A DNA stretch of 13,905 bases from Acetobacteraceae bacterium (lineage in GTDB: Bacteria; Pseudomonadota; Alphaproteobacteria; Acetobacterales; Acetobacteraceae). Numbering within the stretch: the first letter of the stretch is position 1; every line of letters begins with the position of its first letter. The notes under the pieces were generated by a model. The model was given only the letters and a program-made list of their open reading frames with translations. It had not been told where the DNA came from and made no database searches. The translations under genes and the position numbers were made by a program. The stretch spans positions 642 through 14,546 of the forward strand of contig PLSZ01000585.1 of assembly GCA_003164305.1 (NCBI GenBank), given 5' to 3'. Below are positions 1-6,093 of this stretch, in pieces.

Positions 1-232
1 TGACCCAGAGCGAACGGGCAAATCATCGTCCCTGACAGCGGCCTGACGCGGACAGACCAGGCCTTCGTGGGAAATGCCGAGGTTGGTTGCTCCATCGGAC
101 GCGGAGGACACCACGACGCTATCTGATCGCGACAGACGATGAACTGGGATCGTGAGTGAGACATGTTCCGTTTTAGAACCTGATCGGCTTTCATGAGCCA
201 TGGAGATCATGAACAAAATCAGAAAGCCCGCG
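1..232. other. Upstream non-coding stretch before flgB
   Basis: I see no convincing gene here. The window opens with TGA, which could be the stop of an upstream gene but cannot be tested. A short palindrome (GTTC at 165-168, GAAC at 176-179, 7-base spacer) is present. I found no good sigma-54 (GG-N10-GC) or sigma-28 promoter by eye. The flgB operon promoter presumably lies here or in the next few bases. Confidence 0.4.
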
Positions 233-248
233 TTAAGAGGCCGGTAAC
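233..248 (+). promoter_or_regulatory. Candidate CtrA-binding box upstream of flgB
   Basis: The sequence TTAAGAGGCCGGTAAC fits the alphaproteobacterial CtrA consensus TTAA-N7-TTAAC with one mismatch (GTAA for TTAA) and the exact 7-base spacer. It ends 23 bases before the flgB start. CtrA controls early flagellar genes in many alphaproteobacteria, and this operon ends with a CckA-like kinase, so the match makes biological sense. The closeness to the start codon is awkward for a -35-centred activator site, so it may instead repress or be chance. Confidence 0.35.
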
Positions 249-271
249 CTGTCCGAGGCATACATGCGCCC

Positions 272-664
272 ATGTCTCTGTTTCAGACGGAACTCTTCAC
301 TGTCGCGGAAAAGCGGCTGGCCTGGGCGAGCGAACGTCAGGCGGTTCTGGCTCGCAACATCGCGAACCTGTCCACACCCGGCTTTCAGGCGAAAGATTCA
401 CCGGACTTCCAGCAGGTACTGAGCGGTTCGACCGGGATCCAACCGGTCAGAACCGATCCGAAGCATCTGGTGGGTACAGTCGATCCCGGCATGGCCGCCA
501 GATCGATTCAGGAACGCACGGCCAGTACGGCGGATCACAATGGCGTCCGGCTGGAGGAGCAATTGATGAAAGTGGCCGACACGGAAACGCAGAACGCGAC
601 CGTGACCGCGATATTCAAAAAATACATGACGATGTTCAATGAAGCGCTTGGCAAAGCTTCCTGA
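272..664 (+). CDS. flgB: Flagellar basal-body proximal rod protein FlgB
   Basis: A 130-residue protein, the usual size for FlgB. FlgB is a structural subunit of the proximal rod, assembled in the periplasm on the MS ring and FliE after export by the flagellar type III system. The rod-family N-terminal signature NIANLSTPGF is at residues 29-38. The C-terminal helix, with the NGVRLEEQ segment followed by the TQNATVTAIFKKYMTMFNEAL region, is typical of FlgB. There is no Sec signal peptide, as expected. The ATG at 272 is preceded by GAGG at 255-258, a rather long 13-base spacing. Another ATG at 264 is out of frame. It is the first gene of the operon; flgC begins 2 bases after its stop. Confidence 0.96.
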   Translation: MSLFQTELFTVAEKRLAWASERQAVLARNIANLSTPGFQAKDSPDFQQVLSGSTGIQPVRTDPKHLVGTVDPGMAARSIQERTASTADHNGVRLEEQLMKVADTETQNATVTAIFKKYMTMFNEALGKAS

Positions 665-666
665 TC

Positions 667-1080
667 ATGGCCGCTGATCTCAACACGTCCTTGCAGATTT
701 CCGCCGCCGGCATGGAGGCGCAGGTTGCCCGGCTTAAGGTCGTCTCTGAGAATCTCGCCAACCAGAACACCACAGGCTCATCGCCCGGCGCGGACGCGTA
801 CCGGCGCCGCACGGTCTCGTTCACCAATCGTCTGGATAAGGCTCTGGGCGTGGAGACCGTGAACGTGAAATCCGTCGGCACTGATAAAGGCGCCCAGCCG
901 TTACGTTATGACCCGGGAAATCCAGCCGCGAACAAGGACGGTTACGTGAAGACGCCAAATGTCAACACATTCGTCGAACTTATGGACATGCGCGACGCCG
1001 AACAGTCCTATAGCGCGAATTTGAATGTCGCCTCGACGACGCGGAACATGCTCAATCAAACATTGAATCTCATAAAATGA
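667..1080 (+). CDS. flgC: Flagellar basal-body proximal rod protein FlgC
   Basis: A 137-residue FlgC, the second proximal rod subunit, built in the periplasm next to FlgB and FlgF. The rod signature SENLANQNTT lies at residues 28-37. The PNVN segment followed by FVELMDMRDAEQSYSANL, and the C-terminal helix TTRNMLNQTLNLI, are characteristic of FlgC. The start lies 2 bases past the flgB stop with no strong Shine-Dalgarno, so translation is probably coupled to flgB. Its stop TGA overlaps the fliE start as ATGA at 1077-1080, which also argues for coupling. No irregularities were seen. Confidence 0.97.
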   Translation: MAADLNTSLQISAAGMEAQVARLKVVSENLANQNTTGSSPGADAYRRRTVSFTNRLDKALGVETVNVKSVGTDKGAQPLRYDPGNPAANKDGYVKTPNVNTFVELMDMRDAEQSYSANLNVASTTRNMLNQTLNLIK

Positions 1081-1382
1081 CAGACATCACCGCGGGCATT
1101 CCGATGATGCGGATCATGCCCCCCACGGGAGGCTCCGCCGCGCCGGCGGCAAGCGCCGGCAACGGTGCCGATTTTGGAACCGCGCTACGTTCGGCGGTCG
1201 AATCGGCGATGGACACCGGGCATGAGGCGGAGGCGCAGTCCATGAAAGCGATTACCCAGGGCGGCAATGTGACCGAAGTCGCGACCGCGCTGGCTCGCGC
1301 GGAACTGACGCTGCAGACCGCGACAGCGGTCCGTGACCGCATGCTGCAAGCCTATCAGGACATCATGCGCATTCAGATATGA
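1077..1382 (+). CDS. fliE: Flagellar hook-basal body complex protein FliE
   Basis: A 101-residue FliE, which joins the FliF MS ring and the export gate to the proximal rod. The N-terminal half is variable and rich in Gly, Ala and Pro. The conserved C-terminal half carries VTEVATALARAELTLQTA followed by VRDRMLQAYQDIMRIQI, matching the family's terminal AYQEIMRM-type helix. Its ATG overlaps the flgC stop. It is followed by an unusually long gap before fliQ that contains inverted repeats. Function is assigned from the conserved C-terminus and from its position after flgC. Confidence 0.95.
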   Translation: MTDITAGIPMMRIMPPTGGSAAPAASAGNGADFGTALRSAVESAMDTGHEAEAQSMKAITQGGNVTEVATALARAELTLQTATAVRDRMLQAYQDIMRIQI

Positions 1383-1397
1383 TACTGGTGGCCGAAA

Positions 1398-1412
1398 GTC
1401 TTGACTCAAGAC
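1398..1412. repeat. 15-bp perfect palindrome after fliE
   Basis: Arms GTCTTGA (1398-1404) and TCAAGAC (1406-1412) flank a single C, starting 16 bases after the fliE stop. As RNA it could fold as a 5-bp stem with a 5-base loop. As DNA it has the shape of an operator for a dimeric regulator. No factor can be named. Confidence 0.5.
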
Positions 1413-1418
1413 GTCTCC

Positions 1419-1531
1419 TCGTCATCACCGGGGCTGGCCCCACACGCGCTGACATAAGCGCCGGCGGAGGGCGCGAGCCGCGTACCGCCAGCCTCTCGGC
1501 GTCATGGCCGGGCCAGGCACGGTGATGACGA
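1419..1531. repeat. REP/BIME-like inverted repeat in the fliE-fliQ gap
   Basis: Two 22-base arms, 1419-1440 and 1510-1531, are reverse complements at 20 of 22 positions and enclose a 69-base GC-rich centre. The right arm can also pair locally: CGTCAT at 1500-1505 with ATGACG at 1525-1530. The left arm contains GGGGC/GCCCC at 1430-1441. This two-palindromes-head-to-head layout resembles REP/BIME-type intergenic elements. It would form a large hairpin inside the operon transcript and might cause partial termination or alter mRNA stability between fliE and fliQ. I saw no second copy in the window. Confidence 0.55.
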
Positions 1532-1564
1532 TAAGCGGCCGCGGAAAAGGAAATGGAAAGCGCC

Positions 1565-1837
1565 GTGAATGAGGCCGACATCGCGGAGTTGATAAGGCTG
1601 ACATTCATGCTGATCTTCCGGCTGGCCGCGCCACTGCTCGCCGTCGCGTTGGTCGTGGGACTGCTGGTCGCGATGTTGCAGGCTGTCACTCAGATCAACG
1701 AAGCAACGCTCGTCTTCATCCCGAAACTACTTGGAATCGGCGCGGTTCTTCTGCTGATGGGCGTTTCAATGTTTGGCTCGCTGGCGGATTTCACCCGCTT
1801 TCTGATCGACCGGATGGTTGCGACCGGGGCATCGTGA
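1565..1837 (+). CDS. fliQ: Flagellar export gate protein FliQ
   Basis: FliQ, an inner-membrane subunit of the type III export gate that assembles with FliP and FliR. It has two hydrophobic helical segments (residues about 12-41 and 50-76) separated by the conserved loop QAVTQINEATLVFIPKL. I prefer the GTG at 1565, giving a 90-residue protein that starts M-NEADIAE, because FliQ proteins usually begin M-N-E-A-[DE] and are 87-90 residues long. GGAAAG at 1555-1560 could serve as a weak Shine-Dalgarno. An ATG at 1553 adds four residues, but the AAGGA motif sits directly against it. The stop overlaps the fliR start (GTGA at 1834-1837). FliP is not in this window. Confidence 0.94.
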   Translation: MNEADIAELIRLTFMLIFRLAAPLLAVALVVGLLVAMLQAVTQINEATLVFIPKLLGIGAVLLLMGVSMFGSLADFTRFLIDRMVATGAS

Positions 1838-2616
1838 CAAGTCTCGCCGGCCTTTCCGGGGACATGATCCTCAATCACGCCTTCGCGCTTGTCCTGATCC
1901 TCGCACGGATCGGAGCGACGTTCGCGATGATGCCCGGTCTGGGGGAGACCACGACCCCCGCCGTCGTGAAAGCCGGCATGATTTTCACTCTGACTATTTT
2001 GTTGCTGCCGGTTATCGAGCCGCTTCTGCCGCCGTGGCCAGCGAATGAGGTCGCGTTCGGCCTGATGCTTCTGGCGGAGTTAGCGAACGGACTTTGGTTC
2101 GGCTGGCTGGCCCGCATCCTGACAACCAGTTTACCGATCGCGGGCCAGATCGTCGCCGATTTCGCGGGGCTTGCGAACGTCTTGCTGCCGAACCCGGAGC
2201 TTGGAGCACAGACCACCGCGGTCTCTCGGCTATACGAAATCGCGGTCCCTGCTTTGATCCTGGCCACGGGCCTGTACAGCGTATTGATTCAGGCACTTGT
2301 TGGATTTTACCAACTGGTTCCCCCTGGCACGCTGGCCGGGGTGTCCGATAGTACCGCGATGACGATCACCGTCGTCGCGGAGAGTTTCAACCTCGCGCTG
2401 CGGCTTGCCTCACCGTTTATACTGGCTTCTATCGCGTGGCATGTCGCCATTGGGTTGATCGCGCGCCTGGTGCCGAGGTTGCAGATTTATTTCGTCGCGC
2501 TGCCAGGACAGATCGGGCTGGGGCTATTGTTGCTGGCCGCCGTCGCCGCTCCATCGATCGGTGCCTGGACCGATGCAATGCGCGAGGGGTTCAGTTCGCT
2601 CCCCGGTGGAAACTGA
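1834..2616 (+). CDS. fliR: Flagellar export gate protein FliR
   Basis: A 260-residue polytopic membrane protein, the normal FliR length. FliR is a core gate subunit of the flagellar type III secretion apparatus in the MS-ring pore. The N-terminus ALVLILARIGATFAMMPGLG matches the family pattern of a helix followed by a P-G-[FL]-G-E motif. The segment NALAELANGLWFGW-like (residues about 77-92) and PGTLAG near residue 166 also fit FliR. The GTG start at 1834 overlaps the fliQ stop, which implies coupled translation. A downstream ATG at 1864 would remove part of the expected N-terminus. flhB follows 6 bases after the stop. Confidence 0.96.
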   Translation: MTSLAGLSGDMILNHAFALVLILARIGATFAMMPGLGETTTPAVVKAGMIFTLTILLLPVIEPLLPPWPANEVAFGLMLLAELANGLWFGWLARILTTSLPIAGQIVADFAGLANVLLPNPELGAQTTAVSRLYEIAVPALILATGLYSVLIQALVGFYQLVPPGTLAGVSDSTAMTITVVAESFNLALRLASPFILASIAWHVAIGLIARLVPRLQIYFVALPGQIGLGLLLLAAVAAPSIGAWTDAMREGFSSLPGGN

Positions 2617-2622
2617 CCGCTC

Positions 2623-3687
2623 ATGTCCGGCCAGGCAGGCGACCAGGAAGACCGCACCGAAGCCCCTACCGTACGTCGTCTGCAAAAAGCCCGGGAAGAA
2701 GGCGAGGTGCCGGTTTCGCGTGAGGCAGTGCTTTTGGCTGGTCTCGCGGCGGTGACTCTGAGCTTCTTGCTGGCGGATCGCGGGATTGGTCTCTCTCTTT
2801 CGCGTTCCCTGTCGATTGTCCTCAGCCAGCCTGGTCTGCCAATCGGAGAACCGACAGCACTGTTCCACGAGATCGCCATCACTTGCGTTAAAGTCGTCGC
2901 GCCCTTCGCCGTTCCGATCCTCTTGGGCTCCGTGGCCGCGACCCTCGCGCAAACTCGTTTCGCACTCCGGGCCAGCGGGTTGCACGCGGATCTGGGGCGA
3001 CTGTCTCCCCGCAAGGGGCTGAAGCGGATGTTCGGTTCCGACAGCCTGGTCGAGACAGTGAAATCTCTGGCGAAATTGCTGATCGTCGGCAGCGTGATGA
3101 TGCTGATGCTGCGGCGGGAATTGCCCCGGATCGAAACGCTGCCCCTCGCTCCGCTGACATTGTTGCCCAACATTCTTACCAGGATCGTGACCCAGCTGTT
3201 GCTGGTGGTGGTGCTTGCTCAAACGGTGATCGCCGGCGCCGATATGTTTTGGCTTTGGCGTCAGCACTTACGCCAGTTGCGCATGAGCCGGGCCGACATC
3301 AAGGATGAGACCAAGGAGACCGACGGCGACCCGGCGATCAAAATGCGCATCCGACGGCTTCGCATGCGGCGCGCGCGGCAGCGCATGCTCGCGGCCGTCC
3401 CTACAGCGACGGTCGTCGTGACGAACCCGACGCATTATGCGGTCGCCTTGACCTACGATCGCAAGAAGAGCAACGTTCCCAAACTGGTTGCCAAGGGTGT
3501 CGATTCGATGGCCGCCCGCATCCGCGATGCGGCGCGCGAACACGGGGTACCGATCGTGGCCAATCCACCCCTCGCTCGCACCTTACATCAGTTACCGCTT
3601 GGAGCGTCGGTTCCACCTGAACATTACAAGGTCGTCGCGGAACTCATTGCCTACGTGTGGCGTCTGACGGGGCGTCGGGGCGAATGA
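2623..3687 (+). CDS. flhB: Flagellar export switch protein FlhB
   Basis: A 354-residue FlhB, the inner-membrane component that switches export specificity from rod/hook to filament substrates. The N-terminus has the family motif RTEAPTVRRLQKAREEGEVP (residues 11-30), followed by four transmembrane segments (about 34-52, 84-109, 149-164, 186-212). A cytosolic domain contains the autocleavage motif NPTH at residues 268-271 within VVVTNPTHYAVAL, so normal self-cleavage between Asn and Pro is expected. Residues 306-318 (EHGVPIVANPPLA) are also conserved. The start lies 6 bases after fliR. Its stop overlaps the next gene's start (ATGA at 3684-3687). Confidence 0.97.
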   Translation: MSGQAGDQEDRTEAPTVRRLQKAREEGEVPVSREAVLLAGLAAVTLSFLLADRGIGLSLSRSLSIVLSQPGLPIGEPTALFHEIAITCVKVVAPFAVPILLGSVAATLAQTRFALRASGLHADLGRLSPRKGLKRMFGSDSLVETVKSLAKLLIVGSVMMLMLRRELPRIETLPLAPLTLLPNILTRIVTQLLLVVVLAQTVIAGADMFWLWRQHLRQLRMSRADIKDETKETDGDPAIKMRIRRLRMRRARQRMLAAVPTATVVVTNPTHYAVALTYDRKKSNVPKLVAKGVDSMAARIRDAAREHGVPIVANPPLARTLHQLPLGASVPPEHYKVVAELIAYVWRLTGRRGE

Positions 3688-4832
3688 CCGGTTCCACGCC
3701 GCCGAAAATCGGGCGGGATTCTCATACGAGAGTGCTGGCGCACGACTTAAACAATCTTCTCACGGCGATCATCGGCGCGACCGAGTCGATATTGGAACGA
3801 CGCTGGATCGATCTGGAAACGCGTGCCGACATCGCGCATATCCGCGAGGGAGCCCGTCGCGCCGGAGCATTGATCAGGCATACTCCGCCCAATCCGCATG
3901 AGCCTTCGTCTCCGGACGTCATATCGGTCAATGAGACGATCCTCGCGACATCCCGCTTGCTCGCTTTTCGTCTGGGTTCAGATATTTCGCTGACGTTGGA
4001 TCTGACGGAAGACAATGATGGAGCTCGGGCCGAACCATCACAGTTGGACCGGGCCCTGCTGAACCTCGTGGCGAACGCCCGATATGCGATTGAGGGCGCC
4101 GGCACGGTCACTCTGAGGGCCGAGCGTCGGCTTCTGGTCGCCGCCAGCTCCTGCGTTCCGGACACAATCCCCGCGGGAGACTACATCGTGATCGTGGTCG
4201 CCGATACCGGAAGCGGCATCGCGCGGGATCAGTTACGGCACGTCTTTGATCCCGGCTTCAGCTCCCGGATTCGTTCGGGTGGCTCTGGTCTCGGCCTTTC
4301 ATCAGTCCGCGATATCGTCCGTGAATTAACTGGGTTCCTCGCCATTGAAAGCATCAGGGGATGCGGAACGTCCGTCGCGATCTTCTTGCCTCGCCATGAC
4401 CGCGAATGGAAGTCCGCCCGCGCCGCCAAGGCGCATCTCACGACCCGCGCGGGCGTGGTCTTGCTGGTGGATGACGACGTTCTTGTCCGTCAGCTCACTG
4501 AGCAAATCCTGCGGCGCGCCGGCTGGACAGTCCTCTGCGCCGGATCGGCGGAAGTCGCGCTGGAAGTCTCACAACACTCAGCATATGACCTGTTGATCAC
4601 GGACGTCGCCATGCAAGGCATGGATGGCGTGACTCTAACGCGACAAACGCTGTCCCGCCGCCCTGATCTTCCGGTGATCCTCACCTCAGGATACGCCGAG
4701 CTCGCGGCGATGGACGAATGGAGATCAGCGAATGTGAGCTTTCTGACAAAGCCGTACGGTCGCGCCGATCTGCTGGGAGCCATCAGCAGAGTCACTCAGC
4801 GGCGGGCGGCTGAAGCATCGAGAACGCGATAA
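3684..4832 (+). CDS. Short CckA-like hybrid histidine kinase without sensor region
   Basis: A 382-residue cytosolic hybrid kinase. Visible domains: HisKA with phospho-acceptor His20 in AHDLNNLLTAI; HATPase_c with N-box Asn131 (NLVANA), G1 box DTGSGI (174-179) and G2 box GGSGLGLS (199-206); and a C-terminal receiver with acidic pocket DDD (263-265), phospho-acceptor Asp307 in LLITDV, SGYAE at 335-339 and Lys356. The H-box, PAGDY and SGYAE segments resemble CckA, the alphaproteobacterial kinase that feeds ChpT and CtrA. Full CckA has about 300 additional N-terminal residues with membrane helices and PAS domains, absent here because flhB ends at this start. I chose ATG 3684, which overlaps the flhB stop, over ATG 3657, which lies inside flhB. 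It may be a CckA paralogue dedicated to flagellar control. A complete CckA may exist elsewhere. Confidence 0.85.
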   Translation: MTGSTPPKIGRDSHTRVLAHDLNNLLTAIIGATESILERRWIDLETRADIAHIREGARRAGALIRHTPPNPHEPSSPDVISVNETILATSRLLAFRLGSDISLTLDLTEDNDGARAEPSQLDRALLNLVANARYAIEGAGTVTLRAERRLLVAASSCVPDTIPAGDYIVIVVADTGSGIARDQLRHVFDPGFSSRIRSGGSGLGLSSVRDIVRELTGFLAIESIRGCGTSVAIFLPRHDREWKSARAAKAHLTTRAGVVLLVDDDVLVRQLTEQILRRAGWTVLCAGSAEVALEVSQHSAYDLLITDVAMQGMDGVTLTRQTLSRRPDLPVILTSGYAELAAMDEWRSANVSFLTKPYGRADLLGAISRVTQRRAAEASRTR

Positions 4833-5019
4833 TTTTTCGCATCGTAGACTGAAGGTCCACGCGAGGGAAACATGCGACCATTCATGCCCGGCCAATCGTT
4901 TCGCTCAAGGCAGCTAGCAGGGCCGCCAGGCAGGACAGAAACCAGACATTATTGTCGCATGAACTGTCTCGTTGGATGGCAACCCGTCCCCATCTCTCAA
5001 TCTCGATAGACATTCCGTT

Positions 5020-5034
5020 CACGTAATTAACGTG
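5020..5034. promoter_or_regulatory. Operator-like palindrome upstream of the TIM-barrel gene
   Basis: CACGTAATTAACGTG has 5-bp arms (CACGT and ACGTG) around AATTA. It lies 7 bases upstream of the candidate -35 element, a position suited to a regulator site. The AT-rich centre stands out from the GC-rich surroundings. The regulator is unknown. Confidence 0.35.
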
Positions 5035-5041
5035 GAGCGCC

Positions 5042-5071
5042 TTGTGCTTGTCGCCACTGAACCGGTATCAT
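5042..5071 (+). promoter_or_regulatory. Candidate promoter for the TIM-barrel gene
   Basis: TTGTGC (5042-5047) and TATCAT (5066-5071) are separated by 18 bases and resemble -35 and -10 elements, each with 4 or more of 6 consensus matches. The predicted leader to the ATG is about 90 bases. Assigned by eye only. Confidence 0.3.
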
Positions 5072-5136
5072 CGCTTGGCTCTGGTGTGATGGCGCAGGTT
5101 GAAACGATGACGGGCGGCCCTGTATGAGTCACACTT

Positions 5137-5151
5137 GCCCAGAAACTGGGC
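5137..5151 (+). promoter_or_regulatory. Hairpin abutting a strong Shine-Dalgarno
   Basis: GCCCAG (5137-5142) and CTGGGC (5146-5151) form a perfect 6-bp GC-rich stem with an AAA loop. The Shine-Dalgarno GAGGAGAGG follows at once (5152-5160), 6 bases before the ATG at 5167. The ribosome site itself stays unpaired, so the hairpin could stabilise the mRNA 5' side or help present the site. Confidence 0.45.
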
Positions 5152-5166
5152 GAGGAGAGGAACATT

Positions 5167-5973
5167 ATGGATGCTGAGCGAATTGGCATTGATATTGGGG
5201 AGAAACTTTCCCTGGAGAAGGCCGTCGAGTGGGCCATCCAGCACCATGTGCGGATCATCGATGTCCAACTGGACGGCGGCGACAGCGCCGTCACGCGGAT
5301 CGACGCGGCGCGCGCGGGTCGGATCCGCGATCGCTGCGAACGAGAGGGTATCCGCCTGGGGTTGCATACATCTTCCGCGGTCAATGTCGCTGAACTCGCA
5401 CCGCTGGTTGGCGACGCCGTCGATGCGTACCTGAAAGCTTATGTCGATGCCGCGTCCCTGTTGGGCGCGGGGTGGATTATCGTTCACGCCGGATATCACT
5501 TTGGCTCCGACATAATACGTCGAATGGAAGCAGGCCTGAATCGTCTCCGCCGCGTGATCGATTATGCCGAAATAAAAGGCGCGCGGCTTTTACTGGAGAA
5601 TTTGAATAAGGAGCCGACCGACGCCGAGGTACGCTATTTAGCTCATACAATCGAGGAATGGCGCTGGTATTACGAAAAAATTCAATCGCCCGTTTTTGGT
5701 TTGTCATTCACGGCCAACCACGCGCATTTGGTGCCGGAAGGTGTTGAAGGATTTCTCGCCGTGATTCCCCTCGACCAGGTCGTTGAAGTACGATTGGCTG
5801 ATTGTTTGCGCAACGGTAAGGAGGAACATTTATTGCCGGGGACCGGTGACCTGGACTTTGCCGGATTGTTCCGCGAACTGAGAGCGCGCGGGTATCGAGG
5901 TCATTTCACCAACGCATTTGGCTCGCTCGACGATATGTTGGAGGCCCGGAAGAAATTCGCCGATATGGTATGA
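5167..5973 (+). CDS. TIM-barrel protein, EndoIV/sugar-phosphate isomerase-epimerase superfamily
   Basis: A 268-residue soluble protein with the alternating strand/helix pattern of the AP-endonuclease-2/xylose-isomerase-like fold. Family-type positions seen: His67 (LGLHTSS), His107 (VHAGYH), Glu144 (LLLENLN), His185 (FTANHAH), Asp212 and His221 (EEHLLPGTGDLDF). Three positions that usually bind metal appear changed: Thr182 where DTxH normally has Asp, Arg209 where HxxD normally has His, and Ala250 where a C-terminal strand normally carries Glu. It could be a divergent isomerase subfamily with a reduced metal site or a non-catalytic homologue; the substrate cannot be named. The start has an excellent Shine-Dalgarno. 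It stands alone and is convergent with the hybrid kinase gene; the 120-bp gap between them shows no clear terminator. Confidence 0.8.
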   Translation: MDAERIGIDIGEKLSLEKAVEWAIQHHVRIIDVQLDGGDSAVTRIDAARAGRIRDRCEREGIRLGLHTSSAVNVAELAPLVGDAVDAYLKAYVDAASLLGAGWIIVHAGYHFGSDIIRRMEAGLNRLRRVIDYAEIKGARLLLENLNKEPTDAEVRYLAHTIEEWRWYYEKIQSPVFGLSFTANHAHLVPEGVEGFLAVIPLDQVVEVRLADCLRNGKEEHLLPGTGDLDFAGLFRELRARGYRGHFTNAFGSLDDMLEARKKFADMV

Positions 5974-6093
5974 TAAGGCTCGTCCCGTGGTCTCAGCGTG
6001 ACACGAACGTCTGCAAATTATCCACCGGGCGGTCCTCGTGCCAACGCGATGGAGGCGGAAATTCGGGCAGCAACGCTGTCGATCGCACCGCGC

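Larger units (their letters stand above)
4833..5166. other. 334-bp intergenic region after the flagellar operon
   Basis: No coding sequence is apparent. The flagellar operon seems to end here. A 4-bp stem (GCGA/TCGC) straddles the kinase stop but is too weak to call a terminator. The right half contains a 15-bp imperfect palindrome (5020-5034), a possible sigma-70-like promoter (5042-5071), and a hairpin next to the Shine-Dalgarno of the following gene. I see nothing recognisable in 4850-5015. Confidence 0.5.

Noticed and set aside
165..179. GTTC-N7-GAAC element resembling an SOS box.
   Set aside because: The alphaproteobacterial LexA site is a direct GTTC-N7-GTTC repeat; this is inverted, and no SOS gene follows.
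1..201. Minus-strand frame open from an ATG at 201 to the window edge (67 codons).
   Set aside because: Only about half its third positions are G/C, well below the neighbouring genes. It is Ser-rich, has no Shine-Dalgarno, and resembles no family I know.
193..642. 149-codon + strand frame overlapping flgB.
   Set aside because: It covers most of flgB in another frame and its product is low-complexity Arg/Gly/Ser; a shadow of the real gene.
1504..1572. 22-codon ORF (starting MAGPGTVM) ending over the fliQ start.
   Set aside because: It lies mostly inside the inverted repeat arm, lacks a ribosome site, and is more simply explained by chance.
5974..6093. Possible bidirectional terminator between convergent genes.
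   Set aside because: Only a 4-bp stem (ACCG/CGGT) was found, without T-runs; not enough to call.
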